From contig NZ_JACNYK010000003.1 in assembly GCF_014692505.1 (NCBI RefSeq), positions 1-64,000 of the forward strand: a stretch of 64,000 nt of DNA. The letters are read 5' to 3'. Each line of letters begins with the position of its first letter. Position 1 is the first letter of the stretch. Below, in pieces: positions 36,657 to 45,898 of the stretch. The notes below the pieces were generated by a model. The model worked only from the letters and a program-made list of their open reading frames with translations. It did no database searches and was not told the origin of the DNA. The stretch is from Sphingobacterium arenae. Its GTDB lineage: Bacteria; Bacteroidota; Bacteroidia; Sphingobacteriales; Sphingobacteriaceae. A program made the translations under genes and the position numbers.

Positions 36657-38417
36657 CTATTCTTCGTATAGCCGGTTGATGATCTCTTCTGTGTTTTTTA
36701 GAATAACTTTTCGTTTTAGACTCAGCTTAGGCGTCAGTTCACCATCGTCTATAGTCCATTCTTTGGAAAGAAGCTCAAATTTTTTTACTTTTTCCCATTG
36801 TCCGAAGCCTGCATTTAAGCGATCAATCTCTCGCTGATATTTCTCGATAACCTGTGCGTCTTTGACTACTTCTTCTTTGGAAACAAAAGGTATGCCCTTG
36901 TGTTTACACCAATTTTCTAATTCCTCGAAAGCAGGAACTATGAGTGCTGCTGGAAAACGCTGGTTTTCACCAATAACCATGACCTGCGCTATTAAGATAG
37001 ACTCCATCAGTTTGTTCTCTAGTGCCTGCGGTGCGACGTATTTGCCTCCAGCAGTTTTAAACATCTCTTTCTTCCGGTCGGTAATTTTGAGGAAACCATC
37101 GGATGTAATCTCGCCGATATCACCTGTATGAAAGTAGCCTTCTTCGTCGATTACCTCTCGGGTGGCTTCTTCATTTTTATAGTATCCAGGACTAATGCTT
37201 GGTCCTTTAACAAGAATCTCTCCATCATTCGCAATTTTTACGTCTAGATTTTTCAACACTCGCCCTACAGTGCCAAATTTAACATCCGTATCAACATGTG
37301 AATTGACCGCTATAACGGGGGATGTTTCCGTTAGCCCATATCCTTCTAAGACCTTAATGTTCGCAGCCCAAAAAACGCGACCTAAACGTTCTTGGAGCGC
37401 GGCACCGCCGGATACGATTAAATTAATATTGCCACCGAGAGCGTCTCGCCATTTAGAGAAAATAAGTTTTCGTGCAATGGCCAATTTGGCGTTATAGAAG
37501 AAGCCATTTTTTTTGGGTTCTTGGTATTGATGCCCTAGTTCTACAGCCCAGAAAAAAAGAGTCTTTTTTAGGCCAGTCAACGCTTTCCCTTTTTCGATTA
37601 TTTTATCGTATACTTTCTCTAAGACCCGGGGCACGGTCGTGAAAATCTGCGGTTTTACATCATTGATATCGGCGACGATATTATCCAAATTCTCCGCATA
37701 ATAGATTTGGATACCTTTTGAGAGGTAGATATAGACAACCATTCGTTCGAAAATATGACAGAGCGGCAGAAAACTTATAGCTTTATTCGTGTCTTTTGGA
37801 ACCAGATGCTGACAGGCTTCTACATTGCTGAGAATATTTTTGTGAGTAAGGAGTACTCCTTTAGGTTTTCCGGTGGTACCTGAAGTGTATATCAGGGTGA
37901 GCAAATCATCACTTTGAACTGCATCTCGATACGGTTGTAGGTCGATGTCCTGCCGCGAACCGGACTCTATCAATTCTTGGTAGCGTGGTTCGTCTGCTAC
38001 AGCATCAAATGTATAAATTTCCACGGATAATTGCTGATCTTGTATAGCTTGTTCTGCTTTATGGGTCAATTCCGCATTACTTGTAAAGAGTAATTTTACT
38101 TCGGCGTTGTTGAGAATGTACGAGAGATCGTGAGCCGCTAACGTAGGATACAAGGGAACAGTAACAATACCCAGTTGGTTACAAGCAAAGTCTACGATAT
38201 TCCATTCAGGTCGGTTGCCGGACATCAAAGCGATCTTATCGCCCTTTTTTAATCCTTTGGATAGGAGGGCTTTACTCAAATTGTCGCTAAGCTCAGTAAA
38301 ACGATCGAGCGAGTAAGGTTGCCACTCTCCATCCTTTTTGCCTGCAACCATACAGGTGTTGGCGCTTGCCGAAGTATATCTATCCAGAACATCAAACAAT
38401 CTATTTAACTGACTCAT
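36657..38417 (-). CDS. Long-chain fatty-acid--CoA ligase (AMP-forming)
   Basis: The 586-aa enzyme has the adenylate-forming motifs: YTSGTTGKPKGV (177-188), EGYGLTETSP near 366, YFHTGDIGEI and the C-terminal DRKKEMFKTAGGKYVAP hinge region. It activates fatty acids to acyl-CoA at the membrane. It is similar in size and motif order to FadD15-type ligases. It is the first gene of a two-gene minus-strand unit with the YihY gene. Confidence 0.94.
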   Translation of the reverse strand: MSQLNRLFDVLDRYTSASANTCMVAGKKDGEWQPYSLDRFTELSDNLSKALLSKGLKKGDKIALMSGNRPEWNIVDFACNQLGIVTVPLYPTLAAHDLSYILNNAEVKLLFTSNAELTHKAEQAIQDQQLSVEIYTFDAVADEPRYQELIESGSRQDIDLQPYRDAVQSDDLLTLIYTSGTTGKPKGVLLTHKNILSNVEACQHLVPKDTNKAISFLPLCHIFERMVVYIYLSKGIQIYYAENLDNIVADINDVKPQIFTTVPRVLEKVYDKIIEKGKALTGLKKTLFFWAVELGHQYQEPKKNGFFYNAKLAIARKLIFSKWRDALGGNINLIVSGGAALQERLGRVFWAANIKVLEGYGLTETSPVIAVNSHVDTDVKFGTVGRVLKNLDVKIANDGEILVKGPSISPGYYKNEEATREVIDEEGYFHTGDIGEITSDGFLKITDRKKEMFKTAGGKYVAPQALENKLMESILIAQVMVIGENQRFPAALIVPAFEELENWCKHKGIPFVSKEEVVKDAQVIEKYQREIDRLNAGFGQWEKVKKFELLSKEWTIDDGELTPKLSLKRKVILKNTEEIINRLYEE

Positions 38418-38534
38418 ATAGTGTTTCCGTTAAGAGGTTCACAATCTGTTTTTTCTATACTAAGATAACGTTTTATCGATAAAAATGTTGATTATCTCAC
38501 AAATTTCCGAGCGAATGATAACAGAATTTAACTT

Positions 38535-38563
38535 TTGAACGTTTAAATAAAGTATTACTTTTG
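38535..38563 (+). promoter_or_regulatory. Promoter TTG-N18-TACTTTTG
   Basis: TTG at 38535-38537 and TACTTTTG at 38556-38563 flank an 18-base spacer. The start codon at 38591 follows after 27 bases. A TTG inside the -7 box could be mistaken for an earlier start. Confidence 0.6.
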
Positions 38564-38590
38564 ACGTACGTAAAACTTAGTATAATATTC

Positions 38591-39130
38591 ATGAAGAAAG
38601 CAAATTTGCTATTACTGACATTAGGGATTATTCTATTCTCATTTGATACATCATGGGCGCAATTGGATAGTCAGCATGCTGTGGGTGGACGTTTTGGAAG
38701 CGCCACAGGGTTTAGTTACCGTTATACATTGGCCGATGATAGGGCCGTGGAAGGCCTTCTTAGCATACAAAGCAATTCCAAATATAGACGTTTCCGTCTA
38801 GGGGGACTTTATCAATACCATAGGCCGCTAGCCGAAAATTTTACTTGGTTCTACGGTTTTGGGGGAAGTATAGGTAGCTTTAAATATAAGGAGATTGTCA
38901 CGCAAACCCAACATACTGACGAGGATGGTAAAACATGGGTAAATACAGAACGAACTAATCCTCGTTCAGAACTGGCATTGAGTATTGACGGTATTATCGG
39001 TATAGAATATAATATTCCGACAACACCACTGGCAGTGTCTGTTGATGTTAAGCCTTATTTTGAGTTTCTTCAAGAAAGCAGTATCAGGCTTTTTGACCCA
39101 TTCGGGTTGACCATTCGATATAAGTTTTAG
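38591..39130 (+). CDS. Outer-membrane beta-barrel protein (hypothetical)
   Basis: The 179-aa protein has a signal peptide (cut near SWAQ). Alternating hydrophobic strands typical of a small 8-stranded outer-membrane barrel follow: HAVGGRFGSATGFSYRYTL, GGLYQYHRPLAENFTWFYGFGG and VSVDVKPYFEFL, ending in Phe. No enzymatic motif is visible and no closer family name can be given. It has its own promoter and converges with the regulator gene at a perfect hairpin. Confidence 0.75.
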   Translation: MKKANLLLLTLGIILFSFDTSWAQLDSQHAVGGRFGSATGFSYRYTLADDRAVEGLLSIQSNSKYRRFRLGGLYQYHRPLAENFTWFYGFGGSIGSFKYKEIVTQTQHTDEDGKTWVNTERTNPRSELALSIDGIIGIEYNIPTTPLAVSVDVKPYFEFLQESSIRLFDPFGLTIRYKF

Positions 39131-39145
39131 CTGAGCACACTAAGG

Positions 39146-39175
39146 GCATGTGTACGGACGTTGCGGTACACATGC
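39146..39175. terminator. Perfect 10-bp hairpin between converging genes
   Basis: GCATGTGTAC (39146-39155) and GTACACATGC (39166-39175) form a perfect stem with a ten-base loop between the outer-membrane protein gene and the DUF6377-type regulator. No U tract is present on either strand. Confidence 0.7.
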
Positions 39176-39183
39176 TATTAAAG

Positions 39184-40806
39184 CTATGTTATATTTTTAT
39201 CGATACCTATTTTCATAACCAGACCTTCAAACTCGTCTCTGTTTCCTGCGGCCTTATTCCTCATTTTCGTTCTGTAATTATAAATAGTTGAGACAGAGTA
39301 ACGGAGAAAATAAGCAATTTTTATGCTGTCGGTAATACCTAAACGGATCAACGCAAAAATGCGAAGGTCGGGCGTAAGGTTGCTATTGACTTTAAAACTG
39401 ATTCTTTCTTCCTTTAACAATAGCTTATTTATTTCCTCAACAAAATTTGGAAACAGGCGTAATATGGTCTCGTCAAAATTCTTATAGAATTCCTCCAAAT
39501 TATCCTTTGGGTCTAGCGATAAGTCAATAAATTTCATTAGTGCTTCTTCCCCCTGTGTTTTAGCTATCTTATGCGCTTTCAGTCTGAACTGCTCTATCTT
39601 TGAAAGGTAGTCGGAAAAAAGTCCGATATATAAACCGATATATTCTTCTTTGAGAATATTCGAATCTGCGAGCCCTTGATTGCTTTCCGTGAGCAGTTTG
39701 TTGGATCGTGACAATTCATCTTTAGTGATGGATAATTTTCTCTTTTGCTTATACACATACAGTAGTGTAAAAAAGATGAAAGCTAACAATACTAAGATAA
39801 CGATAAGGATAGTTAGCAATAATATTTGGCGTTGTTCTTCCTTTTTCTGGTACGTTTTGTCAATAAAATTGAACATCTCGGAAGATTCAAGTGTGCGGAG
39901 TCTGGCGTTATAGAATATCGCATCTTGCATTGCACATTTCATATAACTATATGCCCGGTTTATATCCCCCTTTTCAAATACTACAGCCGCTAGTCTTCGG
40001 AGTGACATATACTCCTTTACCCCACTTTTGATATCAGCTATTGCGGATCTTACAAGATACTCGATAGCTGTGTCCATCTCTCCTTTCTCTTCATATACTT
40101 TAGCTATAGAATAGGCTAAAATGGCCGCCTCACGCTCCTCAGGATCTAGATCAGCGTATGCCTCATGAAGATCCTTTAAGGCTTGATCATACTGTTTTTC
40201 TTGTTGAATAAGGCGTTCTGTATTAACATAAATATAGTCCATCGGTGATAAAACTTCACCTGAGACCAGTCTGTTCCTTAGTGAGGTCGTAATGGTTTCA
40301 TATTTCTTTTTTTCATCGTTATTTTCGGAAGTTTTAATTAATAAGTTATAGACAGACAGTTTTGTATATAGATAAAATGTTTTTAGATCATCAGAGATTC
40401 TCAATGTATCTACACTATTCAATATATCGGTCGATTCTTTAAGTAATCCCATCGTTTTTAATATACGGACGCGGAAAAGCTCAGAATCAATGTATTCTTC
40501 ATAATCGTTGGCCTGTAATGCATACTTTTCTAATTTTCGGGTATACAAAAGTGCTGAATCGGTCATAAATACAATATAATGAAGACAGATATCTTTTGTA
40601 ATAGCGATTTGATCTTTCACATCGGAGGAAGAGTGTAGCCTTGTCTTTAAACTATCTATACTGCTTTCTTTTTTTGCTGTATATATATCTTTATCCTGAA
40701 TAGCATTATCCAATACATGCAGTAAGGAATCAAGTTGTTTACTGTATGCAGGAGCTGTAAAGATTGAAGATATCAGGAATATAATTAATAACAATGAATT
40801 TTTCAT
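39184..40806 (-). CDS. Membrane-anchored DUF6377-type transcriptional regulator
   Basis: The 540-aa protein has a signal peptide (cut near AYSK) and a helical, TPR-like periplasmic region to about residue 325. One membrane helix (about 328-352) follows, then a coiled-coil region. The C-terminal segment (about 475-515; LIRLGITDSIKIAYFLRYS, then VSTIYNYRTKMRNKA) reads as a LuxR-like helix-turn-helix. This is the layout of the Bacteroidota DUF6377 family. The periplasmic part probably senses a mannan breakdown product and the cytoplasmic part acts on DNA. It is divergent from the mannan locus. An in-frame upstream start (40881) is rejected because a -7 box lies between 40879 and 40886. Confidence 0.8.
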   Translation of the reverse strand: MKNSLLLIIFLISSIFTAPAYSKQLDSLLHVLDNAIQDKDIYTAKKESSIDSLKTRLHSSSDVKDQIAITKDICLHYIVFMTDSALLYTRKLEKYALQANDYEEYIDSELFRVRILKTMGLLKESTDILNSVDTLRISDDLKTFYLYTKLSVYNLLIKTSENNDEKKKYETITTSLRNRLVSGEVLSPMDYIYVNTERLIQQEKQYDQALKDLHEAYADLDPEEREAAILAYSIAKVYEEKGEMDTAIEYLVRSAIADIKSGVKEYMSLRRLAAVVFEKGDINRAYSYMKCAMQDAIFYNARLRTLESSEMFNFIDKTYQKKEEQRQILLLTILIVILVLLAFIFFTLLYVYKQKRKLSITKDELSRSNKLLTESNQGLADSNILKEEYIGLYIGLFSDYLSKIEQFRLKAHKIAKTQGEEALMKFIDLSLDPKDNLEEFYKNFDETILRLFPNFVEEINKLLLKEERISFKVNSNLTPDLRIFALIRLGITDSIKIAYFLRYSVSTIYNYRTKMRNKAAGNRDEFEGLVMKIGIDKNIT

Positions 40807-40878
40807 ACTTGGTATAATACAGAGCGAGTTAAATACAATAGAAGGTTTGTATAAAAATAATCGGATAATACGCTTCTC

Positions 40879-40886
40879 CAAAGCTA
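40879..40886 (-). promoter_or_regulatory. -7 box TAGCTTTG for the DUF6377-type regulator
   Basis: On the minus strand TAGCTTTG fits TAnnTTTG and lies 72 bases before the chosen ATG at 40806. A second copy of the same octamer lies on the minus strand at 41140-41147. Confidence 0.5.
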
Positions 40887-41125
40887 CAAAAATAATATTA
40901 TTTCATAACCACTTGTATGTGTAAAAAAAGGCTTCTTTAGTCGCTGTTTTTATTGGAAAAGTGACTGAAAATCTCCAATATGATTAAAACTAAAGTATTC
41001 ATCTTCTACATTATACATAGGTTGTTTGTTTGTTAATATTCTGTGTATTAGCATTTTAAATATTCTATGTTCTATATTCTTACTACATTGAAAGAATCAG
41101 TATAAAAGAACGCTTGAAAATCTGA

Positions 41126-41147
41126 TAACTTTGATTTCTCAAAGCTA
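41126..41147. promoter_or_regulatory. Facing -7 boxes and operator-like repeat
   Basis: TAACTTTG on the plus strand (41126-41133) and TAGCTTTG on the minus strand (41140-41147) face each other six bases apart. Together they form the inverted repeat CTTTGA-TTTC-TCAAAG (41129-41144). This could be the start of the mannan operon transcript (leader about 185 bases), a regulator site, or both. Confidence 0.45.
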
Positions 41148-41215
41148 ACTTATAAATCTTTGCCCATGGTAAACTTACTAAATGAACAATGCCGGCATAA
41201 TATCCGATATCAGGA

Positions 41216-41272
41216 AGTATCCGCTACCTCGCTTATCCCGAATTATGCGAAAGCGACTTTATAGGGGATACT
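41216..41272 (+). promoter_or_regulatory. Nested inverted repeat in the GH125 leader
   Basis: AGTATCC (41216) pairs with GGATACT (41266) and, inside it, TCGCTT (41229) pairs with AAGCGA (41251). Both arms are perfect. It lies 50 bases before the GH125 start and may be an RNA structure or a protein-binding site. Confidence 0.45.
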
Positions 41273-41321
41273 CGCATTTCCGATAGCATACAATTAATTT
41301 ACACTTTATAACTAATAAACT

Positions 41322-42740
41322 GTGAAACGAAGAACCTTTATTCAAAACTCGGCTATACTTGGAGCAGGTATGTTAGCCCACAATTTTTCTTTTGGCGGCC
41401 CTAGTCAGGTATTTCCCGTCGTCAGAGTTAGCGAGAAAGATCGGCACTTTAAAAGCCCGGTCATTGAGAAACTCATTAAAGAGTTCCAAACTAATGTAGC
41501 AGACAAGGAGCTGGGCTGGCTGTTCAACAATTGTTTGCCGAATACGTTGGACACGACTATTTATGATGAATCAACCTCACAACAAAAGCTGACTTATGTT
41601 ATTACAGGAGATATTGATGCGATGTGGCTGCGGGATAGTAGTGCGCAGGTATGGCCGTATCTCCCTTTTATGCGAAGGGACGAGCACCTTCAGAACCTAA
41701 TTCTCGGATTGATCAACAAACAATCTAAATGTATTAATATTGATCCTTACGCCAACGCGTTCTATAACGACCCAAACAAAAAAGGCGAATGGTTTTCTGA
41801 TCATACCGATATGAAGCCGGGAATCCATGAACGTAAATGGGAGATTGATTCACTCTGTTATCCCATACGCCTCGCTTATGCCTATTGGAAGGAAACAAAA
41901 GATACGAGTCCTTTTGACAACGAATGGGTGCGAGCGCAAGAAAATATCTATAAGACATTTGTCGAGCAACAACGCAAGGAAAACTTAGGGCCGTATAAAT
42001 TCGAACGTACGACGTCGCGTGGAACAGACACTTTGCAGGTCGACGGATATGGTTATCCTGTCAATCCAGTAGGTTTGATCTGTTCAAGTTTTCGCCCATC
42101 CGACGACTGTAGTATATTCTTATTCTTGATCCCAGCCAACCTGTTTGCGGTAGTTAGCCTACGACAGTCGGCCGAAATATTGCGTAAAGTCAAAAACAAT
42201 ACGGAATTGGCGGCTAAAATGGACGCATTGGCCAATGAAGTCGAGGATGCGGTTAACAAATATGGTATCATTGACCATCCAGTGCATGGACGTGTCTATG
42301 CTTACGAAGTAGACGGATTCGGTAGTTACTTGATGATGGACGACGCCAATGTGCCTAGTCTGTTATCGTTACCTTATCTGGGTGCGGTGGACGTCAATGA
42401 CGAGGTCTATCAGCGTACCCGGCGCTTTGTGCTGTCGGAAAACAATCCGTTCTATTTCAAAGGAAAGGTAGCTGCTGGCATCGGTGGCCCACATATTGGC
42501 CGTGATATGATATGGCCGATGGCACTGATTATTCAAGCGCTAACGTCCACAAGTGATGCCGAAATACGGCAATGTATCCAGACATTGAAAAACACGCATG
42601 GTGACACCGGATTTATGCACGAATCGTTCCATAAGGATGATCCGAAGAAGTTTACCCGACACTGGTTTGCCTGGACAAACACGTTGTTTGGTGAATTACT
42701 ATGGAAGGTGTACCAAGAGAAACCGGAGTTGTTACGTTAA
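41322..42740 (+). CDS. Glycoside hydrolase family 125 (exo-alpha-1,6-mannosidase), GTG start
   Basis: The 472-aa protein matches GH125 (formerly DUF1237) along its length: GDIDAMWLRDSSAQVWPYLP, NIDPYANAFYNDPNKKGEW, KPGIHERKWEIDSLCYP and FMHESFHKDDPKKFTRHWFAW. Family members are metal-independent exo-acting alpha-1,6-mannosidases. The protein begins with a twin-arginine-like leader (KRRTFIQNSAILGAGML), so it is probably exported folded to the periplasm. The GTG at 41322 is required to include the two arginines. It is the first gene of the mannan locus and should finish oligosaccharides produced by the GH76 enzymes. Confidence 0.93.
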   Translation: MKRRTFIQNSAILGAGMLAHNFSFGGPSQVFPVVRVSEKDRHFKSPVIEKLIKEFQTNVADKELGWLFNNCLPNTLDTTIYDESTSQQKLTYVITGDIDAMWLRDSSAQVWPYLPFMRRDEHLQNLILGLINKQSKCINIDPYANAFYNDPNKKGEWFSDHTDMKPGIHERKWEIDSLCYPIRLAYAYWKETKDTSPFDNEWVRAQENIYKTFVEQQRKENLGPYKFERTTSRGTDTLQVDGYGYPVNPVGLICSSFRPSDDCSIFLFLIPANLFAVVSLRQSAEILRKVKNNTELAAKMDALANEVEDAVNKYGIIDHPVHGRVYAYEVDGFGSYLMMDDANVPSLLSLPYLGAVDVNDEVYQRTRRFVLSENNPFYFKGKVAAGIGGPHIGRDMIWPMALIIQALTSTSDAEIRQCIQTLKNTHGDTGFMHESFHKDDPKKFTRHWFAWTNTLFGELLWKVYQEKPELLR

Positions 42741-42774
42741 ATAACATTATTATAAACCATACATAGATTATTTT

Positions 42775-45700
42775 ATGAGAAGAATATGTATCATAATTCC
42801 GTTGCTTATTTACCTTTTTGGTTTTAGCGTCCTTGGTTACGCTATAACTGCAAAGCCGATCAAGGAAGATAAGCATGATCTAAATCAATCAACCTATATC
42901 GGGGTTGTAAAAGATGAATTAGGAGTCGCTATTTCGGGAGCTAGTGTAGCGGTGAAAGGTAGGGTAGCTAGTACATCGACAGATCATAATGGATATTTTT
43001 CAATAAGTGCATCCGTGGGAGAAGTTATTGAGATCTCGTTCCTGGGCTACGAGCAGACGACAGTAACTTTAACGCAACAAACTAACTTAAATGTTGTGCT
43101 GAAAGAATCCGCCAATACAGAGCTGGATGAAGTGATTGTTATCGGTTATGGAACTACGACTCGCAAGCGGATTACCGGAGCTGTAGACCAAATAGCTGCA
43201 GACCAGATAGAGAATCGGCCAGTGGGTAATCTTACCCAAGCCTTACAAGGTGCTGCGCCTAGTTTGCTCATCCAGCAAAAAAGCATGAATCCCAACGATA
43301 ACGCCATGAATGTTAATATTCGTGGTGTCAACACCGTTACGAGTGCTTCGCCCTTGGTGGTTATCGATGGAATGATATCCGATATCAACAATATGAATAA
43401 ACTGAACCCGAACGATGTCGATAATATTTCTGTATTGAAAGATGCTGGAACGGCGGCGATTTATGGGTCGCGGTCGGCGAGTGGCGTCATTCTCATCACC
43501 ACGAAACAAGGGCGAAAGAACTCTGGACCTCATATACGCGTCGGAGCTTCGTACGGTGTGCAGACACCGGATATCCTATATCGTCCAGTTGAAGGTTGGC
43601 AGAATGCAACATTGATGAACGTTGCGTTGGCAAATGGTGGGCAAGATCCCACATATACCCCAGAACAAATACAAGACCTTAAGGAGCATGGAGATGCAGA
43701 GTGGGCGATGGATTATATCTTTAAGAGCGCGCATCAGCAGAATTATGATTTGAATATATCTGGCGGTTCGGCAAATAGTACGTATATGATATCGGGTGGA
43801 TATTACGATCAAGGCAGTAACTTTATCGGCCCGGGATATGGCGTAAAACGATACAATCTTCGCACAAAGCTAAGTACAGAGTACAAGCGGCTGAAGATTG
43901 ATCTCATCCTCGGTTATGTACGTAACGACGCAAAAGGTGATGAGGCTAACGCTGGTTTTAAAATAGCTGATGCCAGCCGTACACCCAAATATTATTACAA
44001 TACCGCTCAGACGGAAGATGGAAGATATCTGGTGAGTTCGGTGGGAACAAGTCCTGGCGCAGCGCTCCAATTGGGTGGATACAACAGGCACAATAACGAT
44101 TGGATCAACGTAGGCACAGCACTAGAGTTCAAGATTTCGAACGACCTCAAGGCGAGGGCAATATTTGGACTGGACAATACATCCGACTGGCGATTTATAA
44201 GAAGGTTGCAGTATCCTGTTTATAATAGTGCAGAAAGCACAACCCCTATCTTACAGGGCGTAAATAGGGAAACGGAGAACTATGCTTTTAAGGGGATATT
44301 CATCAATTCGCAGGCACTTTTAGATTATAACAAAACCTTTGGTAAGCATACCGTAACGGCCCTAGGGGGAGGATCCCAAGAAGTTTTACATAATAGGGGA
44401 ATAGATGTTAAAACCAGAAATACCGATGCGGATCTTGGTATTCCGATCAATAACGGCGAAGATGACAAAACCATTTTTGAAGACAGTCGCACCGAAGTCA
44501 ATAATACGCTACGCCGGGTAATCCAGTCTGCATTTGCCCGTGTCAACTACAACTACGACGACCGCTATTCGGCCGATTTTACTATCCGTATGGATGGATC
44601 CAGTCGTTTTCCCGCCGAAAACAGATGGGGAACCTTTCCCTCCGTCTCGTTGGGCTGGTCGCTTTCAGAGGAGTATTTCATGGACAGCTATAAGACGACT
44701 GTCGGCGATATTAAATTTCGCGGATCATGGGGGATCTTAGGAAATCAGGAAATTAGCGATTTCCAGTATTTCACGACTTATACCGTCTATAACAATATCG
44801 CAGGATTTAATAACAATCCCGTTTCTGGTACTGGATTTCAGGAAGCCAGTCCAAACCTGAAATGGGAGAAGGTCAACAGTAAAAATATCGGGATAGATTT
44901 AACCTTCTTAAACAGATCTTTGGCAGTAAGCTTCGATGCATTCACGAATAAAACGACGGACATTCTACTGCAACCCGTAACACCTGGTGTATTTGGAACA
45001 GCTCTCGGGGATGTTAACATTGGTTCTATGGAAAACAAAGGTTGGGAGCTAAATGTTAATTATAATTTCGTCACCGGCGCTGTGAAACATGGGGCGACGT
45101 TCAATATTGGAAACACCACAAATATCGCTGTAGATCTTGGTAATCCGCAGATCAATACGGTGGACAACATCGGATTTATCCGGCGCAATGGATTGCCTTT
45201 AGGTGCATATTACGGTTTGAAAACTGGCGGGCTTTTCCAAAGCTATAGTGAGATTGAGAATGTTGCAGTGCCTATTGGAGCATCTCCTCAACCGGGCGAC
45301 GTAAAATATATAGATCGCAATGGGGACGGCGTCATCAACGACGATGACCGCTATTACCTCGGTGATGGGCTCCCTCATTACAATTTTGGTCTTAATTATA
45401 ACATGAATTACAAAGGCTTTGATTTTTCAATCCTCATACAAGGTGTGGGAAAACGACTACAATCGTTGCGGGGGGATATTTACACTCCTTTTCACAATGG
45501 GGGTTGGTATCCGGTGATTTTCCAGCACCAGCTTGATACCTGGACCGTAACCAATACCGATGCGAGGTATCCGCGGCTAATTACCAACAGCGGTAATTCT
45601 TTTGCCAACAATTGGGGCCCGGCCTCAGACATGTATATGCTCAATGCGAAATACATCCGTGTGAAAAATATACAGGTAGGATACACCTTGCCAAATCAAG

Positions 45701-45894
45701 TGGCCCAACAGCTGGGCGTGGGTAAAATACGTGTGTATGCTAATGCGCAGAACCCTTTCACTTTTAGCGAAAACTCTTTTATCGATCCTGAATCGACAGA
45801 GTTTAGCAATACGCTGGGTGCTGGCGGAGGCAACAGCGGGAGAAACTATCCTACCCTCCAATTCTTTGGAGGAGGTATTAACGTGGATTTTTAA
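42775..45894 (+). CDS. SusC/RagA-family TonB-linked outer membrane protein (mannan locus)
   Basis: The 1039-aa protein has a signal peptide and a carboxypeptidase-regulatory domain (about 42-110, YIGVVKDELGVAISGASVA). The SusC signature VIVIGYGT lies at 120-127, followed by a plug and a beta-barrel ending in Phe. It imports oligosaccharides together with the SusD-like protein encoded next to it. Neighbouring GH125 and GH76 genes point to alpha-1,6-mannan oligosaccharides. Confidence 0.96.
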   Translation: MRRICIIIPLLIYLFGFSVLGYAITAKPIKEDKHDLNQSTYIGVVKDELGVAISGASVAVKGRVASTSTDHNGYFSISASVGEVIEISFLGYEQTTVTLTQQTNLNVVLKESANTELDEVIVIGYGTTTRKRITGAVDQIAADQIENRPVGNLTQALQGAAPSLLIQQKSMNPNDNAMNVNIRGVNTVTSASPLVVIDGMISDINNMNKLNPNDVDNISVLKDAGTAAIYGSRSASGVILITTKQGRKNSGPHIRVGASYGVQTPDILYRPVEGWQNATLMNVALANGGQDPTYTPEQIQDLKEHGDAEWAMDYIFKSAHQQNYDLNISGGSANSTYMISGGYYDQGSNFIGPGYGVKRYNLRTKLSTEYKRLKIDLILGYVRNDAKGDEANAGFKIADASRTPKYYYNTAQTEDGRYLVSSVGTSPGAALQLGGYNRHNNDWINVGTALEFKISNDLKARAIFGLDNTSDWRFIRRLQYPVYNSAESTTPILQGVNRETENYAFKGIFINSQALLDYNKTFGKHTVTALGGGSQEVLHNRGIDVKTRNTDADLGIPINNGEDDKTIFEDSRTEVNNTLRRVIQSAFARVNYNYDDRYSADFTIRMDGSSRFPAENRWGTFPSVSLGWSLSEEYFMDSYKTTVGDIKFRGSWGILGNQEISDFQYFTTYTVYNNIAGFNNNPVSGTGFQEASPNLKWEKVNSKNIGIDLTFLNRSLAVSFDAFTNKTTDILLQPVTPGVFGTALGDVNIGSMENKGWELNVNYNFVTGAVKHGATFNIGNTTNIAVDLGNPQINTVDNIGFIRRNGLPLGAYYGLKTGGLFQSYSEIENVAVPIGASPQPGDVKYIDRNGDGVINDDDRYYLGDGLPHYNFGLNYNMNYKGFDFSILIQGVGKRLQSLRGDIYTPFHNGGWYPVIFQHQLDTWTVTNTDARYPRLITNSGNSFANNWGPASDMYMLNAKYIRVKNIQVGYTLPNQVAQQLGVGKIRVYANAQNPFTFSENSFIDPESTEFSNTLGAGGGNSGRNYPTLQFFGGGINVDF

Positions 45895-45898
45895 AAGT

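Larger units (their letters stand above)
40807..41321. other. 515-bp divergent regulatory region of the mannan locus
   Basis: AT-rich region between the regulator and GH125. It holds -7 boxes for both directions, a 12-13 base motif occurring twice (TTCTCCAAAGCTA at 40874 and TTCTCAAAGCTA at 41136), and a nested inverted repeat in the GH125 leader (41216-41272). No open reading frame of interest was found. Confidence 0.7.

Noticed and set aside
45731-45898. Longer form of the mannan-locus SusD overlapping SusC
   Set aside because: The overlap is over 160 bases and it hides the lipoprotein leader that starts at 45899.
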